From the NCBI GenBank assembly GCA_000756795.1, contig CCSI01000003.1:186001-250000 (forward strand): 64,000 nt of DNA, read 5' to 3'. Position 1 is the first letter of the stretch; each line of letters starts with the position of its first letter. Origin of the DNA: Qipengyuania vulgaris. GTDB taxonomy: Bacteria > Pseudomonadota > Alphaproteobacteria > Sphingomonadales > Sphingomonadaceae. The translations under genes and the position numbers were made by a program. Below are positions 33,274 through 42,839 of this stretch, piece after piece. The notes below the pieces were generated by a model. It did no database searches and was not told the origin of the DNA. It saw only the letters and a list, made by a program, of their open reading frames with translations.

Positions 33274-34590
33274 ATGCGCGCTTTGGCTGCAACGGGGCCA
33301 CTCAAGGGAATTCGCGATTGGGTAATCCATCGGCTGGTGGCCAATTACTGGTCGCTGCCCGCTGTCGCCGTTATCGCTGCGCCGCTGGTGGGCGCGCTGG
33401 TGCTGTGGGCCGACCGCGCCTTTGCCGGGCGCTGGCTCTACGAGAAGGGCATTACGCTGCTGGTCTCGGGCGATGCGGCGCAAGACCTTTCGATTGCCAT
33501 CGTCGGCATCAACGCCGCCTTCTTGACGCTCTATTGGTCTGTGACGCTCATCGTGCTGACGCTCGCCACGGGCAATCTCGGCGTGCGGCTGGTCGACCGC
33601 TGGCTCGACAAAGGGCTGGTGCGGCTGTCGATGGCGGGGCTGACCTTCTGCCTCGTCTTCTCCATCATCGTGCTGAGCCGTGTGGACCCCGAGGCCTCGC
33701 TCGCCCAGCTCCCCCATTTCGCTTTGGCAGCCCTCTTCCTGCTCGAACTGGTCAATATCGGCATGCTCGGGGTGGCCATCCACGACCTTGGCCGAACGAT
33801 GTTCGTCGACCGCTCCATCGCGCATTTAGGCACCGACGCGGGCAGCGTGGCGATACCGGTCGTCTCCACCCAGCCCTATGCGGGCGAGTGGGGCTTCACG
33901 CTGCCCTCTAAGCGCGAAGGCTACATCGAGGGCATCGACCTCACCGCCATCGAGAAGCAGTTGGCGATGGACGCCGGCACAGTGTGCTTCTGCGCCGCGC
34001 CGGGACAACATGTGCTGGAGGGAGAGCCATTGGTCAGGTTCCAGAACGCCCCGCCCTGCGAGGACGACATCTACAAGGCCATTCCCATTGGCGAATTCCG
34101 CAGTTCGGTGCAGTCGACGGTCTACCAGGTCCGCCTGCTGGTTGAGGTCGCCGCCCGCGCGCTGTCGCCCGGCATCAATGATTTCTACTCTGCCATGGCC
34201 TGCGCCGACCAGCTTGCCGCGGCCATTTCGGGTCATGCAAGCACCTGGATCGACGAGGGAGAGGTTGCCGCCTGGAAAACCGCCCCGCGCTTTGAATTGC
34301 CGGGGCAGGATTTTCGCGGCCTCTTCGGCGAACCACTCAAGGCCTTCCGGCAGGCGGCGGCGGACTACCCCTCGGTATCCATCCGCATGATCGAAAATTA
34401 CGCTCGTCTCTGTGCGTTGATGGCCGGGCAGGATTGCCCGCCGGGCCTGCTGCGCTACCTCAAGCAGTGTGCCAAGGAGTTGCGCGGCCACGCCATCGAT
34501 AATGCCGAACAGGACATCGACCGCCAAGACATCGCCGATGCCTTCGCCCGCTTCGACCAGCCTACGCCAACTTTGAAGAGCGCCGCATGA
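33274..34590 (+). CDS. DUF2254 membrane protein (first of a tandem pair)
   Basis: 438 residues. About four TM helices in the first half (SLPAVAVIAAPLVGALVLW, LSIAIVGINAAFLTLYWSV, LSMAGLTFCLVFSIIVLS, ALAALFLLELVNIGMLGVAI). A soluble C-terminal domain contains the family motif ARALSPGINDFYSAMACAD. DUF2254 proteins are inner-membrane proteins of unknown function; they have been speculated to be channels or transporters. The ATG at 33274 follows a hairpin, so the start is uncertain by a few codons. It overlaps the second DUF2254 gene by 4 bases (ATGA), so both should be made together. Confidence 0.85.
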   Translation: MRALAATGPLKGIRDWVIHRLVANYWSLPAVAVIAAPLVGALVLWADRAFAGRWLYEKGITLLVSGDAAQDLSIAIVGINAAFLTLYWSVTLIVLTLATGNLGVRLVDRWLDKGLVRLSMAGLTFCLVFSIIVLSRVDPEASLAQLPHFALAALFLLELVNIGMLGVAIHDLGRTMFVDRSIAHLGTDAGSVAIPVVSTQPYAGEWGFTLPSKREGYIEGIDLTAIEKQLAMDAGTVCFCAAPGQHVLEGEPLVRFQNAPPCEDDIYKAIPIGEFRSSVQSTVYQVRLLVEVAARALSPGINDFYSAMACADQLAAAISGHASTWIDEGEVAAWKTAPRFELPGQDFRGLFGEPLKAFRQAAADYPSVSIRMIENYARLCALMAGQDCPPGLLRYLKQCAKELRGHAIDNAEQDIDRQDIADAFARFDQPTPTLKSAA

Positions 34591-35909
34591 CCGCCCGCCT
34601 GCGCAAGTTCTGGCTGAGCGTGAATGCCAGCTACTGGTTCCTGCCCGCGCTGTTCAGCATCGCGGCGCTGTTGCTCGCAACGCTGACCATTTGGCTCGAC
34701 CGGAGCGGCTGGGCAGAATTCTTGAGCGACGTGACGTGGCTCCAGCCCGCGCGGCCCGACGGGGCGAGCAATATGCTGACCGTCATATCGGGCACGATGA
34801 TTGGCGTGGCTTCGACGGTCTTCTCCATCACTATTGCTGCAGTCGCCTATGCCAGCGGCAATTACGGCCCGCGCCTGCTGACGAATTTCATGGAAGACCG
34901 CGGCAACCAGTTCAGCCTCGCGACCTTCATCGGCACCTTCGTCTATTCGATAACCGTGCTCAGAACCGTGCGAGCAGAAGACGAAGCCCCATCGAACCTC
35001 GAGGATGCTGTCGCCAGTGCGATGCCCGGCTTCGTCCCGCAACTCTCGCTGCTGGTCGCCTTCGCGCTGATGCTGCTGAGCGTGGCAGTGCTGGTCTATT
35101 TCCTAAACCACATCCCCTCCTCCATCCGCATCAACACCGTGCTGAAGGGCATCGGCGCGCGTCTGCTCGATGAGATCAAGGAGCTGTTCCCCGACGAGAA
35201 CAAAGGTGAGCGCGTACATTCCGCGCCCGATGGCACTCCCATCGCTGCGCATGACACGGGCTATGTGCAGGCCATTGCCTACACCAAGCTGGAACAGCTG
35301 GCGAAACGCGAAAACGGGAAGCTGAGGTTGGCGGTTCGAACGGGCGATTTCGTCCATCCCGAAGTTACGATCGCTTACTGGGCGGATATGGATGTGGTCG
35401 ATAACTGCCCCGATGACGAAGCGCGCGCTGCATTCACGCTCGGCAGCATGCGTACGCCCAGCCAGGACATGCAGTTCCTCATCGACGAATTGGTCGAAAT
35501 CGGCCTGCGTGCGCTGTCGCCCGGTATCAACGACCCCTTCACGGCGGTGACGGCTGTTCATTGGTTAGGCGCTGCGACGGCGGAACTGGCGCGGCGTAAT
35601 TTGACGCGAAGCTATGCGAGTAATGGCGACGAGCCGCACCTCGTCCTGCTGGAGGACGATTTCGAGCATTTCGTAGCGCGCGGTTTCGGTGCAATGCGTA
35701 GCGGAGTGGCGACCAACCGGATTGCTGCACTGGTGACCTTTGACGCGCTGGTCGATGCGGCTTCGACGCTGGATGATGAGGAACGGCGGGCAGTCATCAA
35801 ACAGGAAGGCGACCTGCTGGTAACGCAGGCCCGCGAGCATCTGCTCGGACCCGAACTCGACGCGGTCGAGGCGCGTTACCAGTCTTTCCTCATCAAGATC
35901 GAGCGGTAG
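34587..35909 (+). CDS. DUF2254 membrane protein (second of a tandem pair)
   Basis: 440 residues, start overlapping the stop of its paralogue. Predicted TM segments are FLPALFSIAALLLATLTIWL, MLTVISGTMIGVASTVFSIT, SLATFIGTFVYSITVL and LSLLVAFALMLLSVAVLVYF. The sequences YASGNYGPRLLTNFMEDRGNQ and GLRALSPGINDPFTAVTAV are classic DUF2254 motifs. It matches the family consensus better than the upstream copy, which has GINDFYSAM. Cytoplasmic C-terminal domain of unknown role. Its 3' end overlaps the convergent EamA gene by 17 bases. Confidence 0.88.
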   Translation: MTARLRKFWLSVNASYWFLPALFSIAALLLATLTIWLDRSGWAEFLSDVTWLQPARPDGASNMLTVISGTMIGVASTVFSITIAAVAYASGNYGPRLLTNFMEDRGNQFSLATFIGTFVYSITVLRTVRAEDEAPSNLEDAVASAMPGFVPQLSLLVAFALMLLSVAVLVYFLNHIPSSIRINTVLKGIGARLLDEIKELFPDENKGERVHSAPDGTPIAAHDTGYVQAIAYTKLEQLAKRENGKLRLAVRTGDFVHPEVTIAYWADMDVVDNCPDDEARAAFTLGSMRTPSQDMQFLIDELVEIGLRALSPGINDPFTAVTAVHWLGAATAELARRNLTRSYASNGDEPHLVLLEDDFEHFVARGFGAMRSGVATNRIAALVTFDALVDAASTLDDEERRAVIKQEGDLLVTQAREHLLGPELDAVEARYQSFLIKIER

Positions 35910-36810
35910 GCAGGCGCTCCGGCGGCGCGCTCTTTGCCAACAGCAGGGCTGCGGCCACCAGCGCCATGCCGAGGATATCGAGTGGCACCAGCAATTCACC
36001 GAAGACCAGCCACCCGACCGTCGCCGCCACCGCAGGCTGGGTCAGCAGCGCCATGCCGATGATGAGCGGCGGGAAATTCTTGAGCGAGTAGACCAGCAGC
36101 CCCTGCCCGATGACCTGGCTCGACAACGCCAGTAGCAGCACTGGCGTCCACCCCGCCTCGCCCGGCCACACGGGCTCACCCGCGAAAACCGCGATGCCGA
36201 GCAGGAGCGGAGAAGCAGCAATACTCACCAGCAGCAGTACGCTCCACTGGCCAAGCTCGACCCGCGCGCGCTGTGCGGGGAGGAGGTAGAAAGCGTAACA
36301 AAGGCCAGCGAACAGGCAAAACAAGTCGCCGACGAAGGTCGCGGTGGAGATTTCGAGGCTGCGTCCGAGCAGGATTGCCGCGCCAAGCAGGGCCGCTGCC
36401 ACGCCGCCCCCTTCGCGCCATGACGGTGCACGGCGCAGCGCTATCAAACCCCAGAACATCAGGATGACGCTGCCCGAATTGCCGAACAGCACTGCATTGC
36501 CGAGGCGGGTTCGCTCGATGCCGACGTGCCAGCTTGCAAGGTCCAATGCGAAGAACACTCCTGCCGCCAGCACCAGCAGCGCCAGCTTGCGGTCGAGCCG
36601 CCCCGGTGCCCGCCCCCGCCAGGCGAGGAAGGCAATGAGCGGGATGGGCAGGAACAGCCGCCAGAATGCCGCCGAGACCGGTCCGGTATCCGCCAGCCGT
36701 ACCAGCCAAGGGCCCAGCGCCAGCGCGACATTGCCGGCAATCAGCGCGGCAAAGTGCCATGCACCGGCCTGAAAGCCATTCTTGTCCGCCGCGGTGCTTG
36801 TCTCGCCCAT
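35893..36810 (-). CDS. DMT/EamA-family transporter
   Basis: 305 residues with ten predicted TM helices in two EamA repeats, typical of drug/metabolite exporters (RhaT/EamA). Signatures are WHFAALIAGNVALALGPWLV, ALDLASWHVGIERTRLGNAV and, near the end, GWLVFGELLVPLDILGMAL. The direction is probably export; the substrate is unknown. It ends by overlapping the second DUF2254 gene and is divergent from the Old Yellow Enzyme gene (48 bases between starts). Confidence 0.88.
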   Translation of the reverse strand: MGETSTAADKNGFQAGAWHFAALIAGNVALALGPWLVRLADTGPVSAAFWRLFLPIPLIAFLAWRGRAPGRLDRKLALLVLAAGVFFALDLASWHVGIERTRLGNAVLFGNSGSVILMFWGLIALRRAPSWREGGGVAAALLGAAILLGRSLEISTATFVGDLFCLFAGLCYAFYLLPAQRARVELGQWSVLLLVSIAASPLLLGIAVFAGEPVWPGEAGWTPVLLLALSSQVIGQGLLVYSLKNFPPLIIGMALLTQPAVAATVGWLVFGELLVPLDILGMALVAAALLLAKSAPPERLPTARS

Positions 36811-36858
36811 GACCGCCCCCTAGCTCTCCTGTCACGCAAGGCAAAGGAAACGCTCCGC

Positions 36859-37968
36859 ATGCACGAAAAACTGTTCGAAACCGTCACCCTTGGCTCCATC
36901 GAGGCAAAGAACCGCGTCTTCATGGCCCCGCTCACCCGTGGCCGCTCGACCCAGCCCGGCTCGGTGCCGAACGAGATGATGGCGACCTATTACCGCCAGC
37001 GTGCAGGTGCCGGCCTCATTATCTCCGAAGCCACCGGCATCAGCGTCGAAGGCCTCGGCTGGCCCGCTGCCCCCGGCATCTGGAGCGATGCGCAGACTGA
37101 AGGCTGGAAGCCGGTGACCGAAGCCGTGCACGAGGAAGGCGGCAAGATTGTGCTCCAGATGTGGCACATGGGGCGCCTCGTCCATCCCGATTTCCTCGGC
37201 GGCAATGCGCCGGTCTCGGCCAGCGCCACCAAGGCTCCGGGCCATGCGCACACTTTCGAAGGCCGCAAGGATTACGAACAGGCGCGCGAACTTTCGATCG
37301 ATGAAATCGCCCGCGTGGTCGAGGATTACCGCCACGCAGCCGAAAACGCGAAGAAGGCCGGTTTCGACGGCGTCCAGCTGCACGGCGCGAATGGCTATCT
37401 CGTTGACCAGTTCCTGCGCGACAGCACGAATTTGCGCGAAGACGAGTATGGCGGCAGCCCGGAAAACCGGACGCGTTTCCTGCGCGAAGTGCTCACCGCG
37501 CTGGTCGATGTCTGGGGCGCGGACAAGGTTGGCGTACGCCTGTCGCCCAATGGCGAGACGCAAGGTTGCGACGACAGTGAACCGCCCGCGACCTTCGGTG
37601 CAGCGGCCAAGGTGGTAGAAGACCTCGGCCTCGCCTTCCTTGAGCTGCGCGAGCCGGGCCCGGAAGGCACTTTCGGTTCGACCGAAGTACCCAAGCAGAG
37701 CCCGCTAATCCGCAAGCTTTATTCGGGCAAGCTCATCCTCAATTCGGACTACACGCCCGAACAGGCCGCGGCCGATATCGAGGCCGGGCGCTGCGATGCG
37801 GTAAGCTGGGGCCGCGACTTCATTTCCAATCCCGATTTGCCCGAACGCTTCCGCCTCGGCGCAGAGCTGCAGCCCAACGTCAACGTGCCGCAAAGCTGGT
37901 ACCTGCCGGGCCCCGAAGGCTACATCGATTACCCGATGCTAACCAAAGTCAGAGATACTGTTTCCTAA
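36859..37968 (+). CDS. Alkene reductase, Old Yellow Enzyme family (NemA-like)
   Basis: 369 residues from MHEKLFETVTLG, start at 36859 with AAGGAA upstream; a longer frame exists but runs into the divergent gene. FMN-dependent NAD(P)H reductase of activated alkenes or nitro compounds. Signatures are NRVFMAPLTRGRS, YYRQRAGAGLIISEAT, QLWHMGR-like MWHMGRLVHPDF, GFDGVQLHGANGYLVDQFLR and EYGGSPENRTRFL; VSWGRDFISNPDLPERF is the C-terminal phosphate-binding part. The physiological substrate is unknown. A CitE-like gene follows 48 bases later. Confidence 0.93.
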   Translation: MHEKLFETVTLGSIEAKNRVFMAPLTRGRSTQPGSVPNEMMATYYRQRAGAGLIISEATGISVEGLGWPAAPGIWSDAQTEGWKPVTEAVHEEGGKIVLQMWHMGRLVHPDFLGGNAPVSASATKAPGHAHTFEGRKDYEQARELSIDEIARVVEDYRHAAENAKKAGFDGVQLHGANGYLVDQFLRDSTNLREDEYGGSPENRTRFLREVLTALVDVWGADKVGVRLSPNGETQGCDDSEPPATFGAAAKVVEDLGLAFLELREPGPEGTFGSTEVPKQSPLIRKLYSGKLILNSDYTPEQAAADIEAGRCDAVSWGRDFISNPDLPERFRLGAELQPNVNVPQSWYLPGPEGYIDYPMLTKVRDTVS

Positions 37969-38016
37969 GGTGATTCGCGCCGCGCGGGCGCGTGTCGCCG
38001 CGTAAAGGAGACTGGC

Positions 38017-38892
38017 ATGCGCTCGTGGCTCATTGTCCCGGCGGACAAGGAAAAGGCGCTCAAGGAAGCGGCTCTCGGCGGCGCGGATGTCGTCATTCTC
38101 GACATGGCGCGCGCGGCCAAGGACGAGGCCAAGCTGCATACGCGGCTTGTGGCTCGCGACTGGCTGATGTCGCATCGCCAGCAGGTCACCCACTCGCGCC
38201 CCTTCGCGCGCTGGGTCCGCATCGGCCCGATGAGCAGCCCCTACTGGCGCGGCGACCTCGAAGCCGTGCTGGAGGGCCAGCCCGACGGCATCATGCTGGC
38301 CGAATGTACCGACACCGAGGAACTGAAGAACCTCGCCGCCGCGCTTTACGAGCTTGAAAGCAATATCGGTATCCGTGCGAACACCACGCATATCATTCCA
38401 GAACTGGGCTCGAACCCGGTCGCGGCTTTGCATTTGCGCCCCTTTGCCGAAGAATTGCACCAGCGCGTTACCGGCCTGACGTGGGACAGCGCAGCCCTCG
38501 CCCGCTCGCTTGGCGCGCGCCGGATGCGCGGGCCGGGCGGATTATGGACCGACCCGCTCGCCATGGTGCGCGCGCAGGTCCTGCTTGCTGCCCATGCGCA
38601 GGGCTTGCAGGTTCTTGAGGCCCCCTTCCGCGACCGCCGCGACGAGGAAGGTGCCATCCGCTCCTTCAACGCCGCACGCGCCGATGGTTTTACCGGAATG
38701 CTCGCCATCCACCCCTCGCAAATCGAGGGCATAAACGCCGCCTTCGCCCCGACGAGCGAGGAAGTGGCCGAGGCGCGCGAAGTGGTGGGTCTCTTCGCGC
38801 TCAATCCCAATGCGGAGAAGGTCGTGTTTCGCGGTCGCCATGTCGGCCAGCGTGAACTGGCGCAGGCACAGGTACTCGCCGGCGTCGCCTAG
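38017..38892 (+). CDS. CitE-like CoA ester lyase (HpcH/HpaI aldolase family)
   Basis: 291 residues. The TIM-barrel CitE/Mcl-type family cleaves malyl-CoA, citramalyl-CoA or citryl thioesters. RSWLIVPADKEKALKEA, GADVVILDMARA, GIMLAECTDTEEL and MLAIHPSQIEGINAAF are recognisable. The usual LFVPG is replaced by LIVPA, and LDLED/DSV by LDMARA, so the metal site or substrate may differ from classical members. No acyl-CoA partner is adjacent. It probably lies in one transcript with the Old Yellow Enzyme gene 48 bases upstream. Confidence 0.85.
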   Translation: MRSWLIVPADKEKALKEAALGGADVVILDMARAAKDEAKLHTRLVARDWLMSHRQQVTHSRPFARWVRIGPMSSPYWRGDLEAVLEGQPDGIMLAECTDTEELKNLAAALYELESNIGIRANTTHIIPELGSNPVAALHLRPFAEELHQRVTGLTWDSAALARSLGARRMRGPGGLWTDPLAMVRAQVLLAAHAQGLQVLEAPFRDRRDEEGAIRSFNAARADGFTGMLAIHPSQIEGINAAFAPTSEEVAEAREVVGLFALNPNAEKVVFRGRHVGQRELAQAQVLAGVA

Positions 38893-38898
38893 CCGCGC

Positions 38899-39201
38899 CT
38901 ATTCAGCAGGTTCGACATCATCCTCGCCGGGGTCGGCAGGCTGTGCAGCTTCAGCGGGCGTCTCCGGAGTCGGCTGGGTGGCAGCCGGAGCTGCGCTGGG
39001 TGCCGGTGCACTGCTTTCTTCTGCCTGGGTTGGCGATTGCGAGGTTACCGTGTCGAGCGGCAACATGTCGTCGCTGATGGTGCCGCCCAGAACCTCTCCG
39101 CGCGCGTCGAGGTTCTCCTCCTCACTGCCAGCGGGTGCAGGGTCGTCGCTGCATGCGGCGAGCGCGAGGCTGGCTGCGGCAATCATGGCAAAGCGTTTCA
39201 T
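38899..39201 (-). CDS. Small putative lipoprotein
   Basis: 100 residues from the ATG ending at 39201, which overlaps the lipB stop (ATGA); an in-frame ATG three codons upstream is possible. The lipobox LAAC ([11 protein letters not shown]) marks it as an outer- or inner-membrane lipoprotein with an aspartate next to the modified cysteine region. The rest is low-complexity, rich in Pro, Ala and Glu (e.g. [13 protein letters not shown]), likely disordered. No known domain. Translation is apparently coupled to lipB. Confidence 0.8.
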   Translation of the reverse strand: MKRFAMIAAASLALAACSDDPAPAGSEEENLDARGEVLGGTISDDMLPLDTVTSQSPTQAEESSAPAPSAAPAATQPTPETPAEAAQPADPGEDDVEPAE

Positions 39202-39869
39202 GGCAGACATTCGCCCTTCCCTTCGAGCGCCCCGAGGAAATCGCCGAGACGGTTGTGGAGTGCCTTATCGAACTCTTGCGGGCCCATGTCGATGCCGAGT
39301 TTTTGAAGGCTGGTGACACCGAATTCATCAATGCCGCAAGGTACGATTCCAGTAAAATGCGTAAGGTCGGGCGACAGGTTCACCGAGAAGCCGTGCATTG
39401 TCACCCAGCGCCGCACGCGCACGCCGATGGCGCCGATTTTGGCCTCGCGCCCGTCGATATCCTTGGTCCAGATGCCGATACGCCCCTCGGCGCGCCAGCA
39501 TTCGACGCCGATGTCGCCCAGCGTGGCAATTACCCAGCCTTCCACCGAATGGACGAAGCAGCGCACGTCGCGTCCGCGCTCCTTCAAATCGAGCATGAGG
39601 TAACCGATGCGCTGGCCGGGCCCGTGATAGGTATAGCGCCCGCCGCGCCCGGCCTCGACAACTTCGAAACGCGGGTCGAGCAATTCGGCCCCGTCGGCGC
39701 TGGTCCCGGCGGTGTAGACGGGCGGATGTTCGAGCAGCCAGATTTGCTCGCGCTCGCGACCTTCCGAAATCGCGGCATTGCGCGCCTCCATCGCGGCAAG
39801 CGCCTCGCGATAGGGCACTTGGTCGAGACTACTCTGCCATTCGACGTTTTCGGTGAGTTTCGCGGACAT
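39198..39869 (-). CDS. lipB: Octanoyltransferase LipB
   Basis: 223 residues from [12 protein letters not shown], start ending at 39869. Transfers octanoyl groups from acyl carrier protein to lipoyl-dependent enzymes, the first step of lipoate synthesis. Signatures are [51 protein letters not shown] and [18 protein letters not shown], with the catalytic Cys in PCGI and Lys in AKIGA. The lipA partner is not in the window. It is divergent from the 39929 membrane protein (59 bases). Confidence 0.96.
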   Translation of the reverse strand: MSAKLTENVEWQSSLDQVPYREALAAMEARNAAISEGREREQIWLLEHPPVYTAGTSADGAELLDPRFEVVEAGRGGRYTYHGPGQRIGYLMLDLKERGRDVRCFVHSVEGWVIATLGDIGVECWRAEGRIGIWTKDIDGREAKIGAIGVRVRRWVTMHGFSVNLSPDLTHFTGIVPCGIDEFGVTSLQKLGIDMGPQEFDKALHNRLGDFLGALEGKGECLP

Positions 39870-39928
39870 GGCGGATTGCGTGGCGATAAGATTCGCGCTT
39901 ATCAAGAGCCAAGAAGAGGGGAACTTGC

Positions 39929-40759
39929 ATGAAATTCGATCTCGACACCGCGTGGAAGGACACCACCAGCCTCGTGCGCGACAATTTCGGTCTGCTGGCC
40001 GTTCTTTCGGGGGTCTTCTATTTCCTCCCCTATCTCGCGGCGCTCTTGTGGGTGCCGGGCATGTCCGAGCTCGCCATGGGGCAGTTCGATCCCGATAACG
40101 ACAAGATGGAAGCGATGGTCCAGGCGATGTTCGCCGATTACTGGTGGGCGTTCCTGCTGCTGACCCTCGTGCAGGGCGTGGGGCTATTATCCATGCTCGC
40201 CCTCTTGCGCAGACGCGCAAATCCGACCGTGGGTGAAGCTATCACCGTCGGCCTGCGCTCGGTTGTAAGCTATATTGTCGCCACCTTGCTGCTCGGCTTC
40301 ATGGTCGGGCTGGTCGCAGTCGTCATCGTCGCTCCTGGCGCTCTGTCCGGCATTGCGGCGCTGGCCGTGATCGGCGTGATCGTGCTCATCATCATGATGT
40401 TCTACTTCTTCACGAAATTCTCGATGGTCTCGCCGGTTATCGCCATCGACAGCGTGCTGAACCCGCTGGAAGCGCTATCCCGTTCGTGGAAGCTGACCAA
40501 AGGCAACAGCGTGAGGATTTTCTTCTTTTACGCGCTGCTGATGGTCGCCTATTTCGTTATTTCGACCGTCGTCTCGCTGGTCTTCTCACTGCTGTTCGCG
40601 CTTGGCGGGGCAGAGGCGCAGGCCTTCGGCAACGCGTTTTCGGCGAGCCTGATGCAGGCAGTCTTCGCGGTCGTCTTCATCGGGGTGCTGGCTGCGGTCC
40701 ATGCGCAGCTGACGCGGCTCAAGTCGCCGCCCGCCGAACCTGTTGACGGAAGCTACTAA
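39929..40759 (+). CDS. Membrane protein, YciC/GDPD-membrane-domain-like
   Basis: 276 residues with about six TM helices ([116 protein letters not shown]). The N-terminal [20 protein letters not shown] and the central [16 protein letters not shown] match the membrane domain shared by YciC-like proteins and some glycerophosphodiester phosphodiesterases. The catalytic GDPD domain is absent. The function is unknown. It converges with a methyltransferase gene, overlapping by 4 bases. Confidence 0.85.
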   Translation: MKFDLDTAWKDTTSLVRDNFGLLAVLSGVFYFLPYLAALLWVPGMSELAMGQFDPDNDKMEAMVQAMFADYWWAFLLLTLVQGVGLLSMLALLRRRANPTVGEAITVGLRSVVSYIVATLLLGFMVGLVAVVIVAPGALSGIAALAVIGVIVLIIMMFYFFTKFSMVSPVIAIDSVLNPLEALSRSWKLTKGNSVRIFFFYALLMVAYFVISTVVSLVFSLLFALGGAEAQAFGNAFSASLMQAVFAVVFIGVLAAVHAQLTRLKSPPAEPVDGSY

Positions 40760-41391
40760 CCCTTCGGCTCCTTCCAGCCCCAGAAGAGCTGGCAAGGCAG
40801 GACGTTCAAGGCTTCGAAGCCGCTGTCGATCCGCTCGAAATGGCGGGCCATGTAGTCGCGCGCCTTGACCGAGAACTGGTAGACAAGGAAAGCGCCGCCC
40901 GGACGGATGACGCGGTAGGTAGCCGCTGCGATGGCAGGGCCTACGCCTTCGGGTAGGGTCGAGAAGGGCAGGCCCGAGAGCACGTAATCGGCATGCTCGT
41001 GGCCGTGGGCCTTCACGATTTCCTCCACATCGGCGGCGGAGCCGTGCACGGCCGAGAAGCGGCTGTCGCGGAAATGCTTCTTCAGATAGTCGATGTAAAG
41101 CGGGTTGGTATCGATGACGATGAGCTGTCCGTCACGCGGCAGCCGGTCGAGGACCTCCTGACAGAATGTGCCGACACCCGGACCATATTCGACGAAGACC
41201 TTGCATTCGTCCCATTTCACCGGCCCAAGCATCTTGTTAATGGTGAAGCGCGACGACGGAATGATCGAGCCGACCATCTTCGGCTCTTCGAGGAATCCCT
41301 TGAAGAAAACTCCCCATTGGCCAAACAGCCGCGACGCCTTTTCCTTGAACGAGCGCCGTTCGATGGCGCCGATACCGTGTTGTCCGGTCAA
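40756..41391 (-). CDS. SAM-dependent methyltransferase, phospholipid N-methyltransferase (PmtA)-like
   Basis: 211 residues from a TTG ending at 41391 (TGQHGIGAIERRSF follows), preferred because GAGAGGAAA lies just upstream; the open frame extends 20 codons further. The SAM-binding motif I is VFVEYGPGVGTFCQEVL, and YVLSGLPFSTLPEGV and PGGAFLVYQFS are typical of PmtA-like enzymes that methylate phosphatidylethanolamine to phosphatidylcholine. The basic, amphipathic N-terminus (RRSFKEKASRLFGQWGVFF, then LEEPKMVGSIIPSS) fits membrane-surface binding. The rRNA adenine methylase family is a possible alternative, because the fold is similar. Confidence 0.82.
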   Translation of the reverse strand: MTGQHGIGAIERRSFKEKASRLFGQWGVFFKGFLEEPKMVGSIIPSSRFTINKMLGPVKWDECKVFVEYGPGVGTFCQEVLDRLPRDGQLIVIDTNPLYIDYLKKHFRDSRFSAVHGSAADVEEIVKAHGHEHADYVLSGLPFSTLPEGVGPAIAAATYRVIRPGGAFLVYQFSVKARDYMARHFERIDSGFEALNVLPCQLFWGWKEPKG

Positions 41392-41486
41392 GGTTTTTCC
41401 TCTCTGTGACCCCTTTGGAAGGGGGAGGGTTTGGCAGGTGGCAACACCCATTGCAAGCAGATGGAGACAGGCCTAGCGGGTTATTC

Positions 41487-42839
41487 ATGGCCGACGCCGA
41501 CCCCAAACCTGCCGTTACGGCAGCCCCGCCTGCCCGCCCGAGGACGATTTCGCGCGAGCGGATGGCACTGCTGTTCACGGTCATGCTGGTCACCGCCGCC
41601 GGGAACACGGCGATGCAGTCTGTCATGCCGTCGATCGGCACCGCGCTCGAGATCGATGATGTGTGGATCAGCCTCGCCTACAGCTGGTCGGCGCTGCTCT
41701 GGGTCGTGTGCGCGCCGATCTGGGCGGAACGGTCCGACAGGCGCGGACGCAAGGCGATGATGGCCGTCGGCCTTATCGGTTTTGTCGCATCCATGGCACT
41801 ATGCGGCCTCGCGTTATGGCTGGGGCTGGCGGGCGTGTTGGGCGGAACGGCGGCACTGATTGCTTTTGCTGTCGCGCGCAGCCTTTACGGTGGGTTCGGG
41901 AGTGCGGCTCCGCCTGCGGTCCAGGCCTATGTCGCCAGCCGCACCCCGCGGGCCGAGCGTACGCAGGCACTCTCGCTGATTGCGTCGAGTTTCGGCCTCG
42001 GCACGGTCATCGGCCCTGCGCTGGCTCCGCTTATGGTGCTCCCCTTCGTCGGGCTCACCGGCCCCTTCATCATCTTCGCGGCCGTCGGCCTGGTTGCCCT
42101 TGTCACCCTGCGGCTGCGCTTGCCCAATGACGAGCCGCAATTCCCCGCACGCGGGCAAACCTATGATGCGCCCTATGCAGGGGGGGCCACCTCCTCGCAT
42201 CGGGATGAGGAGGACGACGAGGAGGAGGAAGTAGAGGCGCACAAATTGCGCTGGTTCGAACCGCGCCTGCGCCCCTGGGTGACTGTCGGGCTGCTCGGCG
42301 GACATGCGCAGGCCATGATTCTCGGGATAACCGGCTTCCTTGTGCTCGACCGGCTGGGGCTGAGGGCAACGCCAGCGGAAGGGACCGGACCTGTCGGGCT
42401 CGTGCTGATGTGCGGAGCGATAGCCACGTTGCTTGCCCAGTGGGGCATCATACCCCGGCTCGACCTCGGACCCCGGGCGGCAACGCTCTCCGGCATCGCG
42501 ATTGCAGCCGGCGGGGTGGCCTATCTCGGCATGGCGGACAATCTCCATGCCATTGCCCTGGCCTATGCTGTCGCTTCCCTCGGCTTCGGCCTCTTCCGGC
42601 CCGGGACCACGGCAGGCACTTCGCTCGCCGTCACGCGGGCCGAGCAAGGGCAGGCTTCAGGCGTCACCGCCAGTGTCGCGGGCGCGAGCTTCATCTACGC
42701 ACCCGCGCTCGGCGTCTGGCTATATGGCCAGTCGGACTGGCTGGGGTTCGGGCTCATCGTGGCGCTGTGCGTAGCCGTCTTCGCCTATGGTTGGGCAAGC
42801 CTGCAGCCTGACAGTAAGCTGACCCGCGACCGTAACTAG
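41487..42839 (+). CDS. MFS transporter
   Basis: 450 residues from MADADPKPAV at 41487, with about 12 TM helices. The MFS motif A is visible as WAERSDRRGRKAMMAVGL between TM2 and TM3. The first half ends near LVALVTLRLRLP. A central cytoplasmic loop holds an acidic run, EEDDEEEEVE, which is unusual for the family. It is probably an exporter of unknown specificity (drug:H+ antiporter type). It starts 95 bases from the divergent methyltransferase start and converges with the ArsC-like gene by a 4-base overlap. Confidence 0.9.
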   Translation: MADADPKPAVTAAPPARPRTISRERMALLFTVMLVTAAGNTAMQSVMPSIGTALEIDDVWISLAYSWSALLWVVCAPIWAERSDRRGRKAMMAVGLIGFVASMALCGLALWLGLAGVLGGTAALIAFAVARSLYGGFGSAAPPAVQAYVASRTPRAERTQALSLIASSFGLGTVIGPALAPLMVLPFVGLTGPFIIFAAVGLVALVTLRLRLPNDEPQFPARGQTYDAPYAGGATSSHRDEEDDEEEEVEAHKLRWFEPRLRPWVTVGLLGGHAQAMILGITGFLVLDRLGLRATPAEGTGPVGLVLMCGAIATLLAQWGIIPRLDLGPRAATLSGIAIAAGGVAYLGMADNLHAIALAYAVASLGFGLFRPGTTAGTSLAVTRAEQGQASGVTASVAGASFIYAPALGVWLYGQSDWLGFGLIVALCVAVFAYGWASLQPDSKLTRDRN

